A stretch of 64,000 nucleotides of DNA from Sphingobacterium multivorum (GCF_039511225.1 NZ_CP154261.1:5580001-5644000), one strand, 5' to 3'. Positions 25,366 to 36,245 are shown, counted from the stretch's first letter. Made by a program: numbers and translations. The notes: generated by a model not told the origin, from the letters alone.

Positions 25366-28300
25366 TTAAAAGTTTAACTGAACACCAAATGAGGCACTCT
25401 TAAATGTTGGTGTTCCAACACCTGTACGTCCACCGTTGTAATTCGTTTCATTAAAAATCGAGAAGCCTTCCACCTCTTCCGGATCAATCGGTAAGCCACG
25501 AAGCTTATCCCAAGTGAAGAAATTCTCCAACGAAACATAAACACGTAAGTTATTTATCTTAGCTCGTTGCACAATATGCTGAGGAATTGTATACCCCACA
25601 GTTAGGTTCTTAATTCTCAAATACGACATATCCAACAGATAGCGGGACTGAACTTGCATATTATTGACATTCGCACTACCACCGTTGTTGAATGCAGCCG
25701 GATAGAATGCTCCTTGATTATCTTTCGTCCAGTAATCGTTTACAAAGCTTGCAGGCATCGCTCCATCTGAAGTGTTAAATCCTGGAATCGCCAAGAATCC
25801 CGCTCCCCAAACTTTACGTTGCCCCACACCTTGGAAAAATGCTGAAACATCGAAGCCTTTCCAATCAGCACCAAATCTAAAGCCATACTGATAACGAGGC
25901 GTCGAATTACCAATGATCTTCATATCGCCAGGATTATCGATCGTACCGTCACCATTATCGATCTCGCCGTCACCATTCAAATCTTTGAATTTAACATCCC
26001 CAGGACCAAAATAGAAATTAGTTGAATTTTGGAATCGTGGCTGATAGACAGGCTTTTCACCATTCGGCCCCTCTTTCAAGAGATAGACGTTATCTGTACT
26101 TCCATAATATTTGGTCATATCTGCATTTGGTTTTACCAACTGCGGATTGTTATTTCCATCCAATACAAAATCATTGTATTGGTACAGACGGTCTGTCTCA
26201 TACCCCCAAATATCACCATATACCCGACCATTATAATTCACACCGGTAGTGCGTAATGACGTATATCCACTAAAAACAGATTTAGAGTCATCCAAATTAG
26301 CCCTAAAATTAATACCCAATCCATTCTCAAATCGGTGATTAAAATCGATGGCCAATTCAAAGCCTTTGGTCGTCAAGGTACCGAAGTTACCCCAAGGCGC
26401 CGCAGAACCCAAGGTGAGTGTTGTTCCTTCCAAAGGAGCAAACATATTTTTGGTCTTCTTCTGATACCAATCAAACGTCAAACCTAATTTATTCTTGAAG
26501 AATCTGGCATCCGCACCGAAATCCAGGGTTTCCAGATCTTCCCACGTAACGTTTGGCCAATTCAGTTTTGGCGTACCCACAGAATTCAACAATGCGCCAT
26601 TGACGATGTAATTAATCTGACCCGCATCCATGTTTGAAACATAAAGATCAGAAGGTACCGTTTGATTTCCGATAACACCCCATGAACCTCTAAACTTCAA
26701 CTGATTTAATGTAGCCCTTGACCAGTCCATGAATTTTTCTTCTGAAACTACCCAGCCTGCTGAAAAAGATGGAAACCATCGCCATTTCAAATCTGTTGGA
26801 AACTTGGAGGAACCATCATAACGGATATTACCTTCAAATAGATACTTATTCTTATACGCATAGTTCACACGGCCAAAATACCCTAATTGAGATTCCCAAT
26901 ACTCACCACCGCTACCCGTAATTTGGCCCACAGCCAAATCAAACTGAGGATTTGTGATATCCAATAAATCAGCACGCTGTGTCCAATGGTAAGAACCATC
27001 GTTTGTTACTCTATTTAAACCAAGGATAAATTTAAAGTTATGATCATCATTCAAGTCGAGTTCATACGTTGTAAATGCATTGACAGTATGCTTATGTTCA
27101 TTTTGTGAACGCATATAGATATGATCTTGCGCAGAACCATTCGCTGTATACATATCATTGGAAAGATCATAAGCTAAAGTTGCATCAGCATCTCCCTTAT
27201 TGACAACAGCTCCTTCTTTATTGACATAAACTGGATTTCCTTGTGCATCAAACCGTTGTTTGGCTGCTACCCAAGAATTGGCTGCTGTATATCTCGTCCC
27301 GTTTTTACGCCAGCTATAATCCTCATTGGTAAATGTATAGTCTACATCTACTTTCCAATTCTTCATTATATTAACTGTAGCACCAGCGCTTAAATTAATA
27401 TAATTGCGAAGCATGGAAGCTTGGTTTGCCGCCTCATTTTCACTCCATGGACTTCTGATTGGGTTGTTATTTTCGTCATAGCCCATTGGATAAAGGGAGC
27501 TCCAGCGATACATGTACAACCATGGATCGGCCGTTGTTGAGTTTGTCGCATAAGGATAGATCTTGTTCCGTTGTGCAAACATCGCTCCACCCCTAATAGT
27601 CACATATTTATTCAGTTCGGTATTCAGTCTTAATGCAGCATTATACCGTTTAAACTTATCCGAATCGCCTGCCTTTAACATACCGCTTTGGTTTAACGAA
27701 CCAAATGAAGCTGTATATTGTGTCTTCTTAATGGTACCATTTAAAGACAAGTTATGTGTTTGTGTGGGAGCCCACTCGCGCACCATATAATCATATGGAT
27801 CATACGTTCTAACACCGTACTTTTTCGTCGGCGACCCCGGATCTACATACCAGTCTCTGCCATATACCGTTGGATCATCTTTCCCGATTGAAGATCCATA
27901 TTTTTTATCCCACTCCACTGCGCGTTCATAACTTTCTCTATTTACTTTATAGAAAGCACCCGTTTCGGTTCCGCCAACTCTTTCTAATGCGTCAATGGTA
28001 TATTTCAAGGCATTAACACGTCCCATTTCCAACTTTTTATATGGATTTTGGAATGAGAAGTTATTAGAATAATTTACGGTAACCTTTTCCGCACTTCCAC
28101 CTGTTTTCGTCTTAATCAATACGACACCAAAAGCAGCTTTCGCACCATAGATGGACGAAGAGGCAGCATCTTTTAATACGGTGATCGACTCAACATCATC
28201 CGGATTTACATATTGGATACTCGGGATTTCCACATTATCCACCAAGATCAATGGACTACTATTCCCTTGAATGGAAGATATTGCACCACGAATACGCATG

Positions 28301-28857
28301 GTAGGATCAGATCCAACCTCACCACTCGGTACAGTAACACTAAATCCTGGCGTCGTCCCTTGAATTGCCCGGCCGACATCGGCGATCGGACGACTCTGTA
28401 GATTCTCCTTCACATTGATCGATGAAACCGCACCAGTTAGGTTACCTTTTTTCTGGGTACCGTAACCGACAACGACCACTTCGTCCAACGCTTGATTATC
28501 GTCCGCTAATGTTACATCAAGCGTAGCTGAAGTAACGGCAACCTCCTTCGTCACGTATCCTACAGACGAAAAACGCAACTTGCTCCCCACGGCAGCTGTA
28601 ATTTTAAAATGCCCCTGAGCATCAGTCTTAGTTGACGCAGTACCGCCAATCACAGACACGCTTACCCCAGAGACTGGACCTTTTCCATCCTTTACAGTAC
28701 CTTGCACCGTATTTTGAAACGCATTTTTTGCAGAAGAACTCAGAAAAGCGCTTGCTAAATTGTCGCGATTCAAAGCACCTTCTTTTTTTGCAAAAGAATA
28801 GGATTCAGAAGGAAAACTCAATCCAAGAGCAACAGAAAATAGTACAAATTTTCGCAT
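25366..28857 (-). CDS. SusC/RagA-family TonB-dependent transporter (pair 2)
   Basis: 1163 aa. Signal region, then a carboxypeptidase-regulatory-like domain (QGTVKDGKGPVSGVSVSVIGG...), the TonB-box/plug start LDEVVVVGYGTQKKGNLTGAVS, the plug domain with LVDNVEIPSIQYVNPDDVESITVLKDAAS, and a 22-strand barrel ending in GVQLNF. It imports the ligand bound by SusD across the outer membrane using TonB energy. The order NamZ-SusC-SusD with short gaps (51 and 13 bp) indicates one transcript. Confidence 0.95.
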   Translation of the reverse strand: MRKFVLFSVALGLSFPSESYSFAKKEGALNRDNLASAFLSSSAKNAFQNTVQGTVKDGKGPVSGVSVSVIGGTASTKTDAQGHFKITAAVGSKLRFSSVGYVTKEVAVTSATLDVTLADDNQALDEVVVVGYGTQKKGNLTGAVSSINVKENLQSRPIADVGRAIQGTTPGFSVTVPSGEVGSDPTMRIRGAISSIQGNSSPLILVDNVEIPSIQYVNPDDVESITVLKDAASSSIYGAKAAFGVVLIKTKTGGSAEKVTVNYSNNFSFQNPYKKLEMGRVNALKYTIDALERVGGTETGAFYKVNRESYERAVEWDKKYGSSIGKDDPTVYGRDWYVDPGSPTKKYGVRTYDPYDYMVREWAPTQTHNLSLNGTIKKTQYTASFGSLNQSGMLKAGDSDKFKRYNAALRLNTELNKYVTIRGGAMFAQRNKIYPYATNSTTADPWLYMYRWSSLYPMGYDENNNPIRSPWSENEAANQASMLRNYINLSAGATVNIMKNWKVDVDYTFTNEDYSWRKNGTRYTAANSWVAAKQRFDAQGNPVYVNKEGAVVNKGDADATLAYDLSNDMYTANGSAQDHIYMRSQNEHKHTVNAFTTYELDLNDDHNFKFILGLNRVTNDGSYHWTQRADLLDITNPQFDLAVGQITGSGGEYWESQLGYFGRVNYAYKNKYLFEGNIRYDGSSKFPTDLKWRWFPSFSAGWVVSEEKFMDWSRATLNQLKFRGSWGVIGNQTVPSDLYVSNMDAGQINYIVNGALLNSVGTPKLNWPNVTWEDLETLDFGADARFFKNKLGLTFDWYQKKTKNMFAPLEGTTLTLGSAAPWGNFGTLTTKGFELAIDFNHRFENGLGINFRANLDDSKSVFSGYTSLRTTGVNYNGRVYGDIWGYETDRLYQYNDFVLDGNNNPQLVKPNADMTKYYGSTDNVYLLKEGPNGEKPVYQPRFQNSTNFYFGPGDVKFKDLNGDGEIDNGDGTIDNPGDMKIIGNSTPRYQYGFRFGADWKGFDVSAFFQGVGQRKVWGAGFLAIPGFNTSDGAMPASFVNDYWTKDNQGAFYPAAFNNGGSANVNNMQVQSRYLLDMSYLRIKNLTVGYTIPQHIVQRAKINNLRVYVSLENFFTWDKLRGLPIDPEEVEGFSIFNETNYNGGRTGVGTPTFKSASFGVQLNF

Positions 28858-28908
28858 TGATTATAGAGTTTTAAAATAAATGATTCTAGTTAATATTGTT
28901 AGTTATTG

Positions 28909-30153
28909 CTATTCGAAATCGGTATAAAGCAGATACTTTTTACGCATTTGCTTATAGGCTTTCAAGTCCTCAGACCAAGAAGCACGAATCTGAGCTTCAG
29001 ATTGTCCGGAAAGGATTTGCTTACGTAATTGATCTGTCCCCGCAAGCTTATCAAAAAATTCAGGCCGCGCGAAGAAAGTGGATTTATCAGGTGTCTTTTG
29101 ATAAAAGTCCAACAGATATTTTAAGGTAAATTTTTGATGATCAGCATCCAGACCGCGCAAATCAACACCATAATTGACTGTTCCTTTGCCCTCCACATGT
29201 TTGGACATACCGTGACGTTCGCCCGGTGTAAAAGTAAAGGAGCCATAGACCGGATTTGTATAACCTAATACCTGGAACGGCCAATCCGTACCCCGACCTA
29301 CCGAAATATCCGTACCTTCAAAAAGACATAATGAAAGGTACAACCGAACAGAAAGATAATTTGGCAGACTTGGCGATGGGATGACCGGCAGCTCATACCT
29401 ACTGTTATGATTCCAATTTTTGACCTGTACAATCGTTACATCGGCCTGGCGGCCATGCTCAAGCCACCGCTCTCCATTGATCATCTGCGCCAGCTCGCCG
29501 ATTGTTAAACCATGGATCATGGCTATTTTATGCCAGGAAACATCTGATTTAAACTTATCATCATGCCTTACAGGTCCATCCACCTGGTCGCCATTTGGAT
29601 TTGGACGATCCAGTACAATTAATTTTTTATTATGCTTTGCACATAATTCCATTACACGGTGCAAAGAAGTGATGTATGTATAAAAGCGTGCCCCAACGTC
29701 CTGCAGGTCGAAAATCATCACATCAATGGAATTGACGATAGAATCTTGTTTCTTATTACCTCCATATAATGTAAACAGCGGCAAACCCGTCTTTTGATCA
29801 ACATCATTCCCAAACTTCTCACCACGTTCAACGTTCCCGCGGAAACCATGTTCAGGCGCAAAGGCAAACTTCAAATCAACCTTATTATCGATCAAGACAT
29901 CGACAAGATGTTTTTTATCAGCCCCTACAATGGAAGTTTGATTTCCCATTATTCCCACTTTCTTACCTTTTAGTTGTGGTAAATACAGCGTAAGTTGATC
30001 TGCACCCGGAATAACAACTTGGCTCGTTACCCGGCCGGTCATGCTGTTTACTGCGGTTTTGCTCGCTTGCGTAGACTTCAACGAATTCCCACAGGAAACC
30101 CAAGCAACAACAGAAATTAAAAAGGATAGCTTTAATAAGGCATTTTTCATCAT
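28909..30153 (-). CDS. namZ: Exo-beta-N-acetylmuramidase NamZ (GH171, DUF1343)
   Basis: 414 aa. Lipoprotein signal with the lipobox ending in C21 (VSCGN). The DUF1343 core is recognisable from GKKVGIMGNQTSIVGADKKHLVD, FAPEHGFRGNVERG, VMIFDLQDVGARFYTYITSLHRVME and FEGTDISVGRGTDWPFQV. Characterised members (B. subtilis NamZ/YbbC, Tannerella forsythia) release terminal MurNAc from peptidoglycan chains. As a lipoprotein it would act in the periplasm or at the outer membrane. It heads the namZ-SusC-SusD unit, with murQ downstream in the next unit; both fit MurNAc salvage. Confidence 0.92.
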   Translation of the reverse strand: MMKNALLKLSFLISVVAWVSCGNSLKSTQASKTAVNSMTGRVTSQVVIPGADQLTLYLPQLKGKKVGIMGNQTSIVGADKKHLVDVLIDNKVDLKFAFAPEHGFRGNVERGEKFGNDVDQKTGLPLFTLYGGNKKQDSIVNSIDVMIFDLQDVGARFYTYITSLHRVMELCAKHNKKLIVLDRPNPNGDQVDGPVRHDDKFKSDVSWHKIAMIHGLTIGELAQMINGERWLEHGRQADVTIVQVKNWNHNSRYELPVIPSPSLPNYLSVRLYLSLCLFEGTDISVGRGTDWPFQVLGYTNPVYGSFTFTPGERHGMSKHVEGKGTVNYGVDLRGLDADHQKFTLKYLLDFYQKTPDKSTFFARPEFFDKLAGTDQLRKQILSGQSEAQIRASWSEDLKAYKQMRKKYLLYTDFE

Positions 30154-30597
30154 AAATAGACTCTTAGATCATGCACAAATTGCAGTTTTATGCACGAATA
30201 ATTGAAAATCAGAATAAAAGTAAGTAGAACTTTTCGTTTTTAAAACTTAAAGCAACATAAAAACGCAAAAGAAAGTAAGTATTCACTTACAAATTACTTC
30301 TGTAACAGGAATTAAACCGCAATATATTAGTTGAGACTGAAAGCAAAAATACATTACAATAAATTGAAATACAGTCGATTACAATAAATCAGACGATTAA
30401 AAAGAAAAATAAGTAAGTGTGCAGAGCACACGCTCACGTAACAAATCAAATACAATTAACATTTTATTAACAATGCAGCAAAATACAGCAAACCAGCAAA
30501 ATATATTGCAAAACGATCACCAATTGCACACTTATTACTTATTCCTGTAGGAAAACGCAATTTACCTGCAGAACGAAATTCTTCGATTAGGCATGAT
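30154..30597. promoter_or_regulatory. 444-bp intergenic region with repeated AAGTAAGT boxes
   Basis: No gene seen. AAGTAAGT occurs at 30218-30225, 30273-30280 and 30411-30418; inverted or partial forms include CACTTAC (30284-30290) and ACTTATTACTTATT (about 30529-30543). A small palindrome GTGTGC-AGA-GCACAC lies at 30417-30431. It probably holds the promoter and control sites of the namZ unit. Confidence 0.45.
30180..30194 (-). promoter_or_regulatory. TGCATAANNNTGCAA element upstream of namZ
   Basis: Minus strand reads TGCATAAAACTGCAA, 27-41 bp before the namZ ATG, followed directly by another GTGCATG. It matches the elements before the SusC pair-1 and phosphoesterase units. Confidence 0.6.
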
Positions 30598-31245
30598 TTA
30601 AGGTAGGGGGTTCAATTTCAGATCGACAAGATGCTTTCTTAGCTCATGCATAAATTTATCTCCCGGATCATCTTTACCCGTGATGTAATTGGGATCAGTT
30701 TCTTTCCACCAGCTTGTTTTCTTAAAACGTTGGTACTCATGGTGACCTAAAACAAATTCGATGGGATATTTCTTACTGAGGTAACGGATAAGCTCTTCAT
30801 TTGCTTTCAATTGTGCATCAGTCAGTGGATTCTGACGACTACCTATATTTTCTATCCCTATTGCACAATAGTTGAGACCTATGGTATGCCGTGCAAAAAT
30901 AGAATCTGGTAAAAACTGATAAATCGTACCGTCACGATCGATGACAAATTGCGAAGATACATTCAAGGCACTTGCCTTGGTCAGTTCCGGACGACCCGGA
31001 AGCCGCGTAGGATTGAATGTATTAAAGGTCGCTTTCACACTGTTATTCGCCGTCCAATGCACTACCACCATTTTAGGATGGATAACCGGAGTCGACTGCG
31101 ATAGACCGTGCCGATTTTTGAGGTACTCCAATGAAAGTTGAATACGGTCCTTATCCCAGGTAATCGGTTTTTGAATAATTTTGGGTGATTGTGCAAAAAG
31201 CACAAATGGTATAAAAAGAAGAAGGAAATTAATACAATATTTCAT
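30598..31245 (-). CDS. N-acetylmuramoyl-L-alanine amidase (Amidase_2)
   Basis: 215 aa. Signal peptide MKYCINFLLLFIPFVLFAQ. The Amidase_2/PGRP fold shows zinc ligands in MVVVHWTANN (His), VLGHHEYQRFKK (His) and GKDDPGDKF (Asp), and YCAIGIENIG is the conserved core strand. It cleaves the bond between MurNAc and L-Ala in muropeptides, in the periplasm. It is 53 bp after SusD pair 1, at the end of that unit, so the SusCD pair probably imports peptidoglycan fragments. Confidence 0.92.
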   Translation of the reverse strand: MKYCINFLLLFIPFVLFAQSPKIIQKPITWDKDRIQLSLEYLKNRHGLSQSTPVIHPKMVVVHWTANNSVKATFNTFNPTRLPGRPELTKASALNVSSQFVIDRDGTIYQFLPDSIFARHTIGLNYCAIGIENIGSRQNPLTDAQLKANEELIRYLSKKYPIEFVLGHHEYQRFKKTSWWKETDPNYITGKDDPGDKFMHELRKHLVDLKLNPLP

Positions 31246-31298
31246 AACAAAAACAAACTAGATAAAGAAAGCCGCAGTTGCGGCTTTCAAATTTAAAA

Positions 31299-33071
31299 TT
31301 ATTCTTTGGTATCCCACCAAACCGGGAATGACCAGATATCGTCATTTAACGCATTCGGATGAGATGCTTTTAAATTATCGGAATTGTAGTTGATCTCATG
31401 CGAAACCTGACGTACTCTTCTGAACTGCTTTCCTTGCGGTATTTTAGTTTGTGCTGCTGCGGTCACCGTGTACTCATAGGGAACTGACCAACCGGGATAG
31501 ACTGAACTACTAAAATCATAGCGACGCATATCATTCCAGTTTTGCTGTGAAAACGAAAGTGCGATAAATTTTTGCGTCATAATTTTAGCCAATGTAATAT
31601 CTCCCGCCGTACCAATGCCATTGTTTAGAAAATTATCGATCTTGGCCTGGGTCATTGGCGATTTGCTCGGACTGGCGTCTGCATAAGAACCCAGCTTTAT
31701 ATTCATTAAGTCAATATGTGCTTTAATTCCCTCTTTATAGGCATTGAAGGCACCTGCTTTATCTCCCTTATTAAATAAGACCTCAGCTTTAATAAAGCAC
31801 ATTTCGGGGTATGCAACCAGATGGGTAGGCGCATCGGGACGCGAATAAAATGTACCTGAAGCAGCCACGGTACCATCTTTCCATCTATAGGTATCTGACA
31901 CATCGCTGTCATATCCCTTGGAACTACTTTTAATGGATACATAAACGGTATCTCCCCAACGTGCTGTATTGGCACTGTTAATATACCAGGAGTGTGGGTT
32001 TACCGTACGGCCATTACTCTGAATAGCCACATCTTTATCATTATAAGAGGACGCTATAGGCCCGGAGTTCATGCGGATAGTAGACTGCATATCTACTCCC
32101 TTGGAACGGATCATCTTTTTGGGATAACCGTATTCTGCCCAAGGTAATAATTTGTCTGCCCGCGGATCCTCTATGCCTTTATTGTCAAAATTGGTTAATA
32201 AATTCTCATACCATTTCGTAACCAAAGTATTGGTATTCATACCCGCATTATTAAAAACGATAGAGGTTTTTACAGGATCTGCAAATAGGATATCCCCGAT
32301 ATTATCAGTCGCATCATCCATATGGGCTATCACTGTGCTTTCTCCCACCGAAGTGGCAGCCTTATTTAACGCCGCCAATACATCATCCGGTTTGTACAAA
32401 GCGCTCTTTTTCGATAGGTTATTCAACCATCGCGCTTTTAAGCCATAACACATCTTCAGCCACTTACTTACATCGCCACCATTCCAGCTGTCGCCGGCTG
32501 ACAAGGGGGCAGCAGTGCCAGGCTGTGTCATATTAAAGTATTCAATTGCCTTATCAATATCAGCAAGACAACCCTCGAAAATCACTTTTCCACCATCAAA
32601 TTTTGGCGTTATGATGGTACCCAAGGCCTCCGTGTAAGGCATCTCACCATACCAATCCGTCATTAGCATAAAACCCATGGCACGGATAGCATGCAATGCA
32701 CCAAGATAATGATAAGCCTTATCGGCCGTAGCCTTATCTTCCATATCCTTAAAATTTGCCCCTGCACCGACAAAGAAAAACTGATAAGGTGTGGTCGACA
32801 TACCTGCTGCAGGGTTCCAGCCAGCAATCATACTGTTTGATGCAGTACCGTTGACAAATGTCAGTTGCTGTGTCACAAACCCCGCCCGTGTCCCCGCTGT
32901 CCCTTGTGCATACATGTAATAATGCTGTATCCAAGCCAAACGACTCTGAACCGAAGCCACGGTGCTGGATGGCGTATTCGGGTCTATATTGATATCCAAC
33001 CAATTCTTACTACAGGACGAAAATAAAGTTAGAACCAACAGAAATGAGACTATTCTCTTATATTTATTCAT
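31299..33071 (-). CDS. SusD/RagB-like outer-membrane lipoprotein (pair 1)
   Basis: 590 aa. Lipobox LFSSC followed by SKNWLDINIDPNTPSSTV, typical of the SusD-like_2 subgroup. Further markers are DWYGEMPYTEAL and, near the C-terminus, MTQKFIALSFSQQNWNDMRRYDF. It is a surface ligand-binding partner of the SusC encoded 12 bp upstream. Ligand likely peptidoglycan-derived, by context. Confidence 0.92.
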   Translation of the reverse strand: MNKYKRIVSFLLVLTLFSSCSKNWLDINIDPNTPSSTVASVQSRLAWIQHYYMYAQGTAGTRAGFVTQQLTFVNGTASNSMIAGWNPAAGMSTTPYQFFFVGAGANFKDMEDKATADKAYHYLGALHAIRAMGFMLMTDWYGEMPYTEALGTIITPKFDGGKVIFEGCLADIDKAIEYFNMTQPGTAAPLSAGDSWNGGDVSKWLKMCYGLKARWLNNLSKKSALYKPDDVLAALNKAATSVGESTVIAHMDDATDNIGDILFADPVKTSIVFNNAGMNTNTLVTKWYENLLTNFDNKGIEDPRADKLLPWAEYGYPKKMIRSKGVDMQSTIRMNSGPIASSYNDKDVAIQSNGRTVNPHSWYINSANTARWGDTVYVSIKSSSKGYDSDVSDTYRWKDGTVAASGTFYSRPDAPTHLVAYPEMCFIKAEVLFNKGDKAGAFNAYKEGIKAHIDLMNIKLGSYADASPSKSPMTQAKIDNFLNNGIGTAGDITLAKIMTQKFIALSFSQQNWNDMRRYDFSSSVYPGWSVPYEYTVTAAAQTKIPQGKQFRRVRQVSHEINYNSDNLKASHPNALNDDIWSFPVWWDTKE

Positions 33072-33083
33072 GACTTTTCTATC

Positions 33084-36000
33084 TTAAAATCTAAAATTTA
33101 AACCAAACATAACACCGGCCGTACTTGGCACACCGTTGTAATCAATACCTACCGAACTAGATCCCGTTACACCAGATCCGGCAGCGGAGGCCTCCGGATC
33201 AAGCCCTTTGTAGTTGGTCAACAACCAAAGATTAGTACCAGTCAAAGTAGCTGTAAGACCTTTTACCACTTTGGAAACACCGGCATTCTTCAGGACACCG
33301 TCCGAAAAGTTGTAGGACATCGAGATATTCCGCAAGCGCAACCAGTTTGTTTTCACCATAAAGTTCGCACTTTCACGGGCGTAGAAATCACTCCAATAAT
33401 CTTGGATAATCTTCCGTCCGCTTGTTGACACACCTTTAATCGTGTACATCTGGTCGGCCAAGAAAGTGAATGTTTTGTTTTCGTACACCGGAGCGTCGTT
33501 TGTTCCACCGTTACGGATGGCTCCGTCCAAAATCAGCTGATCACGATCTTCGGTTCGCTTGCTCATTCCATTAATCGTCATTGCATAATCTGTACCGTTA
33601 TAGATATCGCCACCTATACGGAAATCAAACAGGAAGGACAGATTAAAATTTTTATAAGTCAAGCTGTTATTGAATCCACCCGTCAGCTTAGGCTCACGGT
33701 TTCCGATATTATATGTCGTCTGGTTGTCACTTGTTGGCATACCCGTATTAGCGTCCAAAACAACTTTTCCATCAGGTGTACGGGTCCATTGCGAACCTGA
33801 GATCCCCATAAAGTTTCCTCCGTTAAAGGATGCGGCTTTCGCATTCCCTACCTGCACGTCTGTGACATACAAAATATTGACCCCTGCGAGCAAATTATCT
33901 ACTGTCCCTTTGTTTCTGGACATGTTTAACGTAGATTCCCAAACAAAGTCGTTTTTCACAATCGGCTTACCAGTTAAGGACAACTCCATTCCTTTATTGT
34001 AGATATCGCCACCGTTGACTGAGATGAAAATATATCCTGTCGATTGTCCTAAACGTGGAGACAGAATCTGGTTATAGGAATTATTGGTATAGTAGGCATA
34101 GTCCACGCCCAATCGCCCCTTAAAAAAGCGCAATTCAGCACCGACTTCAAACGAACCTGTTGTTTCAGGTTTCAAAAACGGATTACCTTTCTGCCAGTTA
34201 TTTCCCGCGCCTACAATTCCACCTAAATATTCAACAGGCTTCCAAAGGTAGGTATTGGTTACATACGGATTTGCGTCCTTACCCACGCGCGCCCAGGAAG
34301 CTCTCAGCTTTCCAAAATCCAACCAGTCTGGGCGACTGTCTTTCATGAGTTCGGTAAACACAAAGCTACCACCAACAGAAGGATAAAAATAAGACCTATT
34401 GTCTACTGGTAACGTTGAGGTCCAGTCATTTCTTCCCGTAACATTCAAAAACAACATATTTTTATACGAAGCTCTTAACTCACCGTACAAACCAAAAAGA
34501 CGTTTTTTTGTATTGTTTACTGCGAACTGTTTATTCGCTGCCGCTATATTTTCGAAGCTGTAAAAATTATCTACCTCAAAATGATAGCCCATACGGCGGT
34601 TTGTTGTCGTCTTGGTTTGTTCCGAGAAAAATCCCACTAAAGCGCCTAAATCAAAATCACCTACCTTTTTATTGAAATTGGACATGATGTTGGAAGACCA
34701 ATAGTTGTATTTGAAATCACTTTCCGACATCATACCTTTTTGCCAAGGTTTCTTAATTGCACCACCTTCACCGATAATAGTTGAGTTTTTAGTCAGATAA
34801 CTATCCATCCCGACACGATAGGTGAGGCTCCACCAATCGAAGATGGGCATACTTGCATTGATACTACCTGTAATACGCTCGGTGTTATCGCCCAAAATAT
34901 TTTTATTGATTGTCCAGTATGGATTTTCGACATCAGATTCTAGCGGCTGGCGGCCTTCAAACATCCGATACTTCGACCCGTCATCGTTGAGGTATTTCTT
35001 CATATTATCACTTCTTGACCAGCTGTACAGGGACTCCATCGCTCCTGTGCCACCTGATCCCCATAACCCCGCAGAAGTTAGGGTTTTATCTGTATTTGCC
35101 AGCGAATACCCCACATTAGCGCCCACCGTCAGTTTACCAAATTTTTGATCCCCATTAAAGCGGAACGTGGTTTTATCAAAGCTTGTATTAGGTACGATAC
35201 CCTTTTGATCAAAGCGGGAACCAGACAGATAGAATGATCCATTTTTATTTCCGCCGGATAAATTAACGGTATTGTCAAATACCGTCGAATGCTGGAAGAA
35301 ATCCTTCACGTTGTTATAAACAACATCATTACTTCCAAATTTTTCACCCCAGGATTGCGTGGTATAATCATCCAGTACACCCGCACTGTTATAATAGCCA
35401 CGTTTGTATTTTCCTTGCTGCTCTGGCAAGCGATTCACCCAGTTATTTGAAAATCTACTTGAAAAACCAATCTCCGTACGCCCTTCTTGTCCCTTTTTCG
35501 TCGTAATGATAATAGCTCCCGCAGCAGCTCTTGACCCGTATAAGGCTGCCGCAGCCGGACCTTTCAACACCGACACATTGTCGATATCTTCGGGATTAAT
35601 ATCCATCACCCGGTTACTGTTAGAGGTTGCTGTTGCTTGAGCGCCATCGAAGGCACTATTTCCGCCAATAACCGTAGAGTTATCGTAGATCACACCGTCT
35701 ACAACAAACAAGGGCTGGTTGTCGCGCTCAAGAGAAGTTCCGCCGCGAAGAATAATCTGCGCTCCGGCACCGGCAGAACCCGAAGCCTGTGTTACATTAA
35801 CCCCTGCAATCTTCCCTGCCAGTGAATTGACCACGTTAGCCGTCTTATTCTTCATCAACTCATCCGATTTTATATCCTGAACAGCATAGCCAAGCGCCTT
35901 TTTTTCCTTCTTAATTCCCATAGCCGTCACAACCACCTCTTCAAGGGCCTCCTCACTGCCAGAAAGCGTAACATTGATCGTTGCATTTGTCCCAACCAGT

Positions 36001-36245
36001 TGTTGTCTTTCCTGAGAACCCACGGCTCTGAAAATCAAAATATCGCCTGGCTCCGCATTGATGGTGAAACTTCCATCAGGCTTGGTCTGTGTACTGACAG
36101 ATTTACCTTTGATGCTCACGGTTACATTAGGCATTGTACCACCATCAGAAGCATTCGTCACTTTACCCGTTACAGTTTTGGTCTGTGCCCATAAACTGGT
36201 TGACAGCATCACCCCTGAACAGAATAAGAGAATTTTTTTATTCAT
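33084..36245 (-). CDS. SusC/RagA-family TonB-dependent transporter (pair 1)
   Basis: 1053 aa. Signal peptide ends near SLWAQ. Carboxypeptidase-like domain (TVTGKVTNASDGGTMPNVTV), the TonB-box/plug start EEVVVTAMGIKKEKKALGYA, a plug with LFVVDGVIYDNS and VSVLKGPAAAALYGSRAAAG, then a barrel ending in GVMFGLNFRF. First gene of the unit SusC-SusD-amidase. A TGCATAANNNTGCAA element lies about 100 bp upstream. Confidence 0.95.
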   Translation of the reverse strand: MNKKILLFCSGVMLSTSLWAQTKTVTGKVTNASDGGTMPNVTVSIKGKSVSTQTKPDGSFTINAEPGDILIFRAVGSQERQQLVGTNATINVTLSGSEEALEEVVVTAMGIKKEKKALGYAVQDIKSDELMKNKTANVVNSLAGKIAGVNVTQASGSAGAGAQIILRGGTSLERDNQPLFVVDGVIYDNSTVIGGNSAFDGAQATATSNSNRVMDINPEDIDNVSVLKGPAAAALYGSRAAAGAIIITTKKGQEGRTEIGFSSRFSNNWVNRLPEQQGKYKRGYYNSAGVLDDYTTQSWGEKFGSNDVVYNNVKDFFQHSTVFDNTVNLSGGNKNGSFYLSGSRFDQKGIVPNTSFDKTTFRFNGDQKFGKLTVGANVGYSLANTDKTLTSAGLWGSGGTGAMESLYSWSRSDNMKKYLNDDGSKYRMFEGRQPLESDVENPYWTINKNILGDNTERITGSINASMPIFDWWSLTYRVGMDSYLTKNSTIIGEGGAIKKPWQKGMMSESDFKYNYWSSNIMSNFNKKVGDFDLGALVGFFSEQTKTTTNRRMGYHFEVDNFYSFENIAAANKQFAVNNTKKRLFGLYGELRASYKNMLFLNVTGRNDWTSTLPVDNRSYFYPSVGGSFVFTELMKDSRPDWLDFGKLRASWARVGKDANPYVTNTYLWKPVEYLGGIVGAGNNWQKGNPFLKPETTGSFEVGAELRFFKGRLGVDYAYYTNNSYNQILSPRLGQSTGYIFISVNGGDIYNKGMELSLTGKPIVKNDFVWESTLNMSRNKGTVDNLLAGVNILYVTDVQVGNAKAASFNGGNFMGISGSQWTRTPDGKVVLDANTGMPTSDNQTTYNIGNREPKLTGGFNNSLTYKNFNLSFLFDFRIGGDIYNGTDYAMTINGMSKRTEDRDQLILDGAIRNGGTNDAPVYENKTFTFLADQMYTIKGVSTSGRKIIQDYWSDFYARESANFMVKTNWLRLRNISMSYNFSDGVLKNAGVSKVVKGLTATLTGTNLWLLTNYKGLDPEASAAGSGVTGSSSVGIDYNGVPSTAGVMFGLNFRF

